Source of the DNA: Lingula anatina
Taxonomy: Eukaryota; Brachiopoda; Lingulata; Lingulida; Lingulidae
Assembly: GCF_001039355.2 (NCBI RefSeq)
Contig: NW_019775389.1
Location: 380,380 to 444,379 of the forward strand
DNA length: 64,000 bases
Reading direction: 5' to 3'
Shown here: positions 62,784-64,000 of the stretch, one piece after another
How positions within the stretch are numbered: position 1 is the stretch's first letter
Layout: every line of letters begins with the position of its first letter
Translations under genes and position numbers: made by a program
The notes under the pieces: generated by a model
What the model was told of the DNA's origin: nothing
Database searches by the model: none
The model's input: only the letters and a program-made list of their open reading frames with translations

Positions 62784-64000
62784 ATGACAAATGCATGCCT
62801 ACACTCTCCCTCTAGTGCATGCACCCACACCCGCACCCACCTTACCTTGCCACCATCATGTGGCCAGTCAATCACCAGCATAATCTCCAACCTGTCAATC
62901 ATTCAGGCATGCCCCGCTCCCAGGGACCCCCCAGGGCCAGGCAGGACAGAGGTAGCCGAGAGGGGTCGGAGTCGGACCGTCATGACCAGGAGGTGACGGA
63001 GGAGAGTAAACCTGTACAAAGTCCACAGTCTCCTACTAAAAAGGAGGAGGTGAAGGTTGGTATTGTGATATTTTTGAAATTGCTTTTTGTTCATTATTGT
63101 TTTCAAATTTAGTCTACATTCTAGAATTTAAAAAAAATTGCTATTACAATTAAGAATGAATCTTTATTGATCAGAGATTTATTCAACTGTCAGAAGATTT
63201 AGACTTTTTTAGTGAGAAATATCATTTTTAAAATCAGTGCAGGGCCCCCTTCTCTCCAAGGCAAGACTTTTTCACTAAATGGCAAGCTCATCCATGATTC
63301 ATCCAAGTACTTTTTTCTGTATGCCTAAAAAGTGACTCAGGGAGGGTTGGAAGTTTTACCTCTTTCAGAACATTTCTCATCCTTTTTCATGTGTGAAAAA
63401 AAAAAAAAATAGGTCTAACTATTTTGATGTCTGTTCTAGGTGTCCCCAGCACCACCTCCTTCTGTTAATATTTGGGAGAAACGAAAACAGGCCTCCCAGG
63501 GGGAGCCACCTGCCCAGGGTCCCAGTCAGCAGTCGCCACCGTCAGCAGACGACAGGCAGGCAGCGCCACCTAGGAGAGTGGAAGCTAATGAATCTTATGC
63601 TGACAGATCTAAAGCAACGGTATGGTTACCTACAGATTCAATTTTGATCATGATTTATATGATCATGAGTCATGATTAATTTTGTATTTCTTTTTAGTTT
63701 TCTGTTACTTTTGAGGATTTGGGGACATACCAGTTACAAATAAAAACAGGTATCATCCAGCAATTAACTTCTATTTTCATCAGTTGAGATTTTTCAGATT
63801 ATCCTCAGATTTCTATCTTTTTGGGTGCCAAAAGTATCATATTTGAGATCGCTGCAGAGGGTGTTCTAAACCCCAAGGCCATATTTCCAGACTTTTTTCA
63901 CTAAATGGCACTATAACTCCTGTTTTATTCCAGGCCTCAGAGTCTAAACCAGCCGCTGGTCCTCCCCCTAACGCCTGGTCTGCTGGACGTCCCGCTATGA
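48990..64000 (+). CDS. EIF4B: Eukaryotic translation initiation factor 4B, 3' end outside window
   Basis: RNA-binding stimulator of the eIF4A helicase. Exons: 48990-49002, 49835-49978, 50317-50504, 50956-51063, 51465-51516, 53380-53511, (optional 55886-56320 and 56577-56654), 58417 into a gap, 59006-59037, 59473-59568, 59924-60128, 61639-61796, 62907-63055, 63440-63619 and 63934 onward. Landmarks in order: lysine-rich [33 protein letters not shown]; an RRM with RNP2 AYVGNL and RNP1 RGFGYAEF; the DRYG repeat region; [29 protein letters not shown]; then RS-rich and proline-rich C-terminal parts. These match animal eIF4B block by block. The copies at 60686-60781 and 61137-61341 are misassembly duplicates. 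The last conserved C-terminal segment is beyond 64000. Confidence 0.94.
50170..50234. repeat. (TA)n microsatellite
   Basis: About 32 uninterrupted TA units in eIF4B intron 2, 82 bp before exon 3. Confidence 0.95.
51517..53181 (+). other. eIF4B intron 5, no exon seen
   Basis: AT-rich, with a TTTA tetranucleotide tract (about 52150-52180). No open segment with matching phase and splice sites found. Confidence 0.6.
53182..53360. repeat. Three-unit tandem repeat ending beside the eIF4B exon 6 acceptor
   Basis: Units of about 57-59 bp begin ATGTTGACC at 53183, 53239 and 53295, with a fourth partial unit at 53355. Units 2 and 3 contain TTGACCTTA and the inverted AGGTCAA, so each can fold. The array stops about 20 bp before the tandem acceptor at 53374-53382. 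Confidence 0.75.
54535..54690. mobile_element. Family B foldback element, diverged copy
   Basis: Aligns in inverse orientation with 10559-10733 along most of its length (shared words ATCAAATATGGTGACCCACT and CTGAATAGATAT). The terminal arms are degraded. Confidence 0.55.
55245..55469. mobile_element. Foldback (MITE-like) element with near-perfect arms, family C
   Basis: The left arm AGACTCCGTTCACATGAAAA ... TATCTTGTGATCAC and the right arm GTGATCACAAGATACC ... CATGTGAACGGAGCCT are inverted copies of about 65-70 bp with very few mismatches. Each arm contains a doubled AAAATCTATTTTCTA word. The internal 90 bp is GC-richer. High arm identity suggests recent origin. Ends that begin (A/G)G(A/G)CTCCGTTCAC should allow library matching. 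No clear target duplication was found. Confidence 0.8.
55886..56320 (+). CDS. EIF4B: Candidate 435-nt cassette exon of eIF4B
   Basis: Acceptor AATTTCAG at 55885 and donor G|GTAGTT after 56320 bracket 435 nt (145 codons) with no stop. Phase 1 on both sides matches the flanking eIF4B exons (53511 ends GAT|G; 58417 starts AT, giving GAT). The composition is GC-rich and codon-like against AT-rich intron. The product begins [18 protein letters not shown]. It ends in a repeat-like part with YQSLDR twice and NQSIDR once, interleaved with YGG and GGR, resembling the neighbouring DRYG domain in style. I know no counterpart in vertebrate eIF4B. It could instead be an exon of a nested gene, but the perfect phase match favours eIF4B. 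Confidence 0.65.
56577..56654 (+). CDS. EIF4B: Candidate 78-nt cassette exon of eIF4B
   Basis: Acceptor TTTTCCAG at 56576 and donor G|GTATAC after 56654 bracket 78 nt, again phase 1 to phase 1. It encodes [20 protein letters not shown] followed by RDRYGG, an RS/RG-rich segment that reads on smoothly from the 435-nt exon and into [14 protein letters not shown] of the exon at 58417. The same motif grammar in a second independent open segment supports both being real optional exons. Confidence 0.6.
56796..57002. repeat. Seven-unit tandem repeat carrying GGTCA-N3-TGACC palindromes
   Basis: Units of about 29 bp with the core (G/A)GGTCATCTTGACCT followed by (A/G)TTTCTT(T/A)GA. The unit at 56886-56900 is a perfect AGGTCA-TCT-TGACCT. 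Others vary by one or two bases. It lies in the eIF4B intron between the second optional exon and the DRYG exon. Confidence 0.8.
57003..58416 (+). other. eIF4B intron, no exon seen
   Basis: AT-rich non-coding sequence. Short open frames (57410-57616 plus, 57388-57630 minus, 58155-58355 plus) have no matching splice phase or motif. Confidence 0.55.
58417..58730 (+). CDS. EIF4B: eIF4B DRYG-repeat exon, truncated by a sequence gap
   Basis: Opens at a TTTCAG acceptor in phase 1 (G|AT = Asp) with [20 protein letters not shown], then tandem GDRYGDRG units encoded by a 24-bp minisatellite (about 58481-58720). In eIF4B the DRYG region mediates self-association and binding to eIF3. Successive units are nearly identical in DNA, so copy number is likely to vary and the assembly breaks here. 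The exon end is inside the gap. Confidence 0.9.
58731..58903. other. Sequence gap (173 N)
   Basis: Run of N immediately after the DRYG minisatellite. It hides the end of that exon and possibly another small exon, because the next exon at 59006 needs an upstream exon ending in phase 2. Confidence 0.95.
59201..60412. repeat. First copy of a 1.2-kb duplicated block in eIF4B
   Basis: Contains eIF4B exons 59473-59568 and 59924-60128. It ends at the N at 60413. It aligns with 60414-61606, with few substitutions. Confidence 0.9.
60413..60413. other. Single-N assembly junction
   Basis: ATTTAAATATTTTTATTATC follows the N and is the same word that starts the first copy at 59201. Confidence 0.95.
60414..61606. 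repeat. EIF4B: Second copy of the 1.2-kb duplicated block in eIF4B
   Basis: Carries exon copies 60686-60781 and 61137-61341, same lengths (96 and 205 nt) and nearly the same protein ([36 protein letters not shown]). The two exons total 301 nt and run from phase 1 to phase 2, so including both copies in one mRNA would break the frame. Only one copy can be genuine within the gene. The downstream exon (61639) continues from either. Confidence 0.9.
61797..62906 (+). other. eIF4B intron with (CA)n microsatellite
   Basis: Non-coding. A (CA)n tract spans about 62737-62779. Open frames across it are repeat artefacts. Confidence 0.7.

Noticed and set aside
1-64000. CRISPR arrays, rRNA, tRNA genes, bacterial operons or viral genes
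   Set aside because: Both strands were inspected by eye. Repeats here are microsatellites, minisatellites and foldback elements, and I recognised no tRNA or rRNA sequence. A tRNAscan/Infernal run would be needed to exclude small RNAs formally.

Overview
The window is eukaryotic nuclear DNA: AT-rich, with long introns, GT-AG splice sites, many microsatellites and foldback repeats, and animal gene families. The gene content, frequent TAGGCCTA-type words and very high apparent heterozygosity suggest a marine invertebrate, perhaps an echinoderm or other invertebrate deuterostome, or a mollusc. The sequence alone does not settle the phylum.

Four conserved single-copy genes can be built exon by exon. 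They alternate in orientation: CDV3 homologue (minus, 9538-12838, perhaps extending to 7189); mitochondrial pyruvate dehydrogenase kinase PDK (plus, 13524-24139); LZTFL1, a BBSome regulator (minus, full copy 41911-48528); and translation initiation factor eIF4B (plus, from 48990, running off the right edge). CDV3/PDK and LZTFL1/eIF4B are head-to-head pairs whose start codons lie about 0.69 and 0.46 kb apart. PDK and LZTFL1 converge. The left 7 kb has no gene that I can recognise.

A large part of the window is an assembly artefact. Four single-N characters (2313, 13219, 33080, 60413) each sit exactly between two near-identical copies of the flanking sequence. The largest pair, 20107-33079 and 33081-46279, repeats PDK exons 3-12 and most of LZTFL1. 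The copies differ by scattered substitutions and indels, mostly synonymous in exons, as two alleles would. They are best read as two haplotypes placed in tandem. True gene order is therefore CDV3 - PDK - LZTFL1 - eIF4B, each once.

The most interesting biology is in the transcript structure. PDK has three alternative first exons, all ending in the same splice phase and each encoding a different mitochondrial leader plus a version of the N-terminal PxxLxL...FG segment; one has its own TATA box. The intron of eIF4B before the DRYG region hides two open, phase-1-symmetric exons (435 and 78 nt) encoding an RS/YQSLDR-rich extension. LZTFL1 has a 39-nt symmetric lysine-rich microexon right after an exon whose only coding sequence is ATG. 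Several foldback element families and an array of palindromic GGTCA-N3-TGACC motifs complete the picture.
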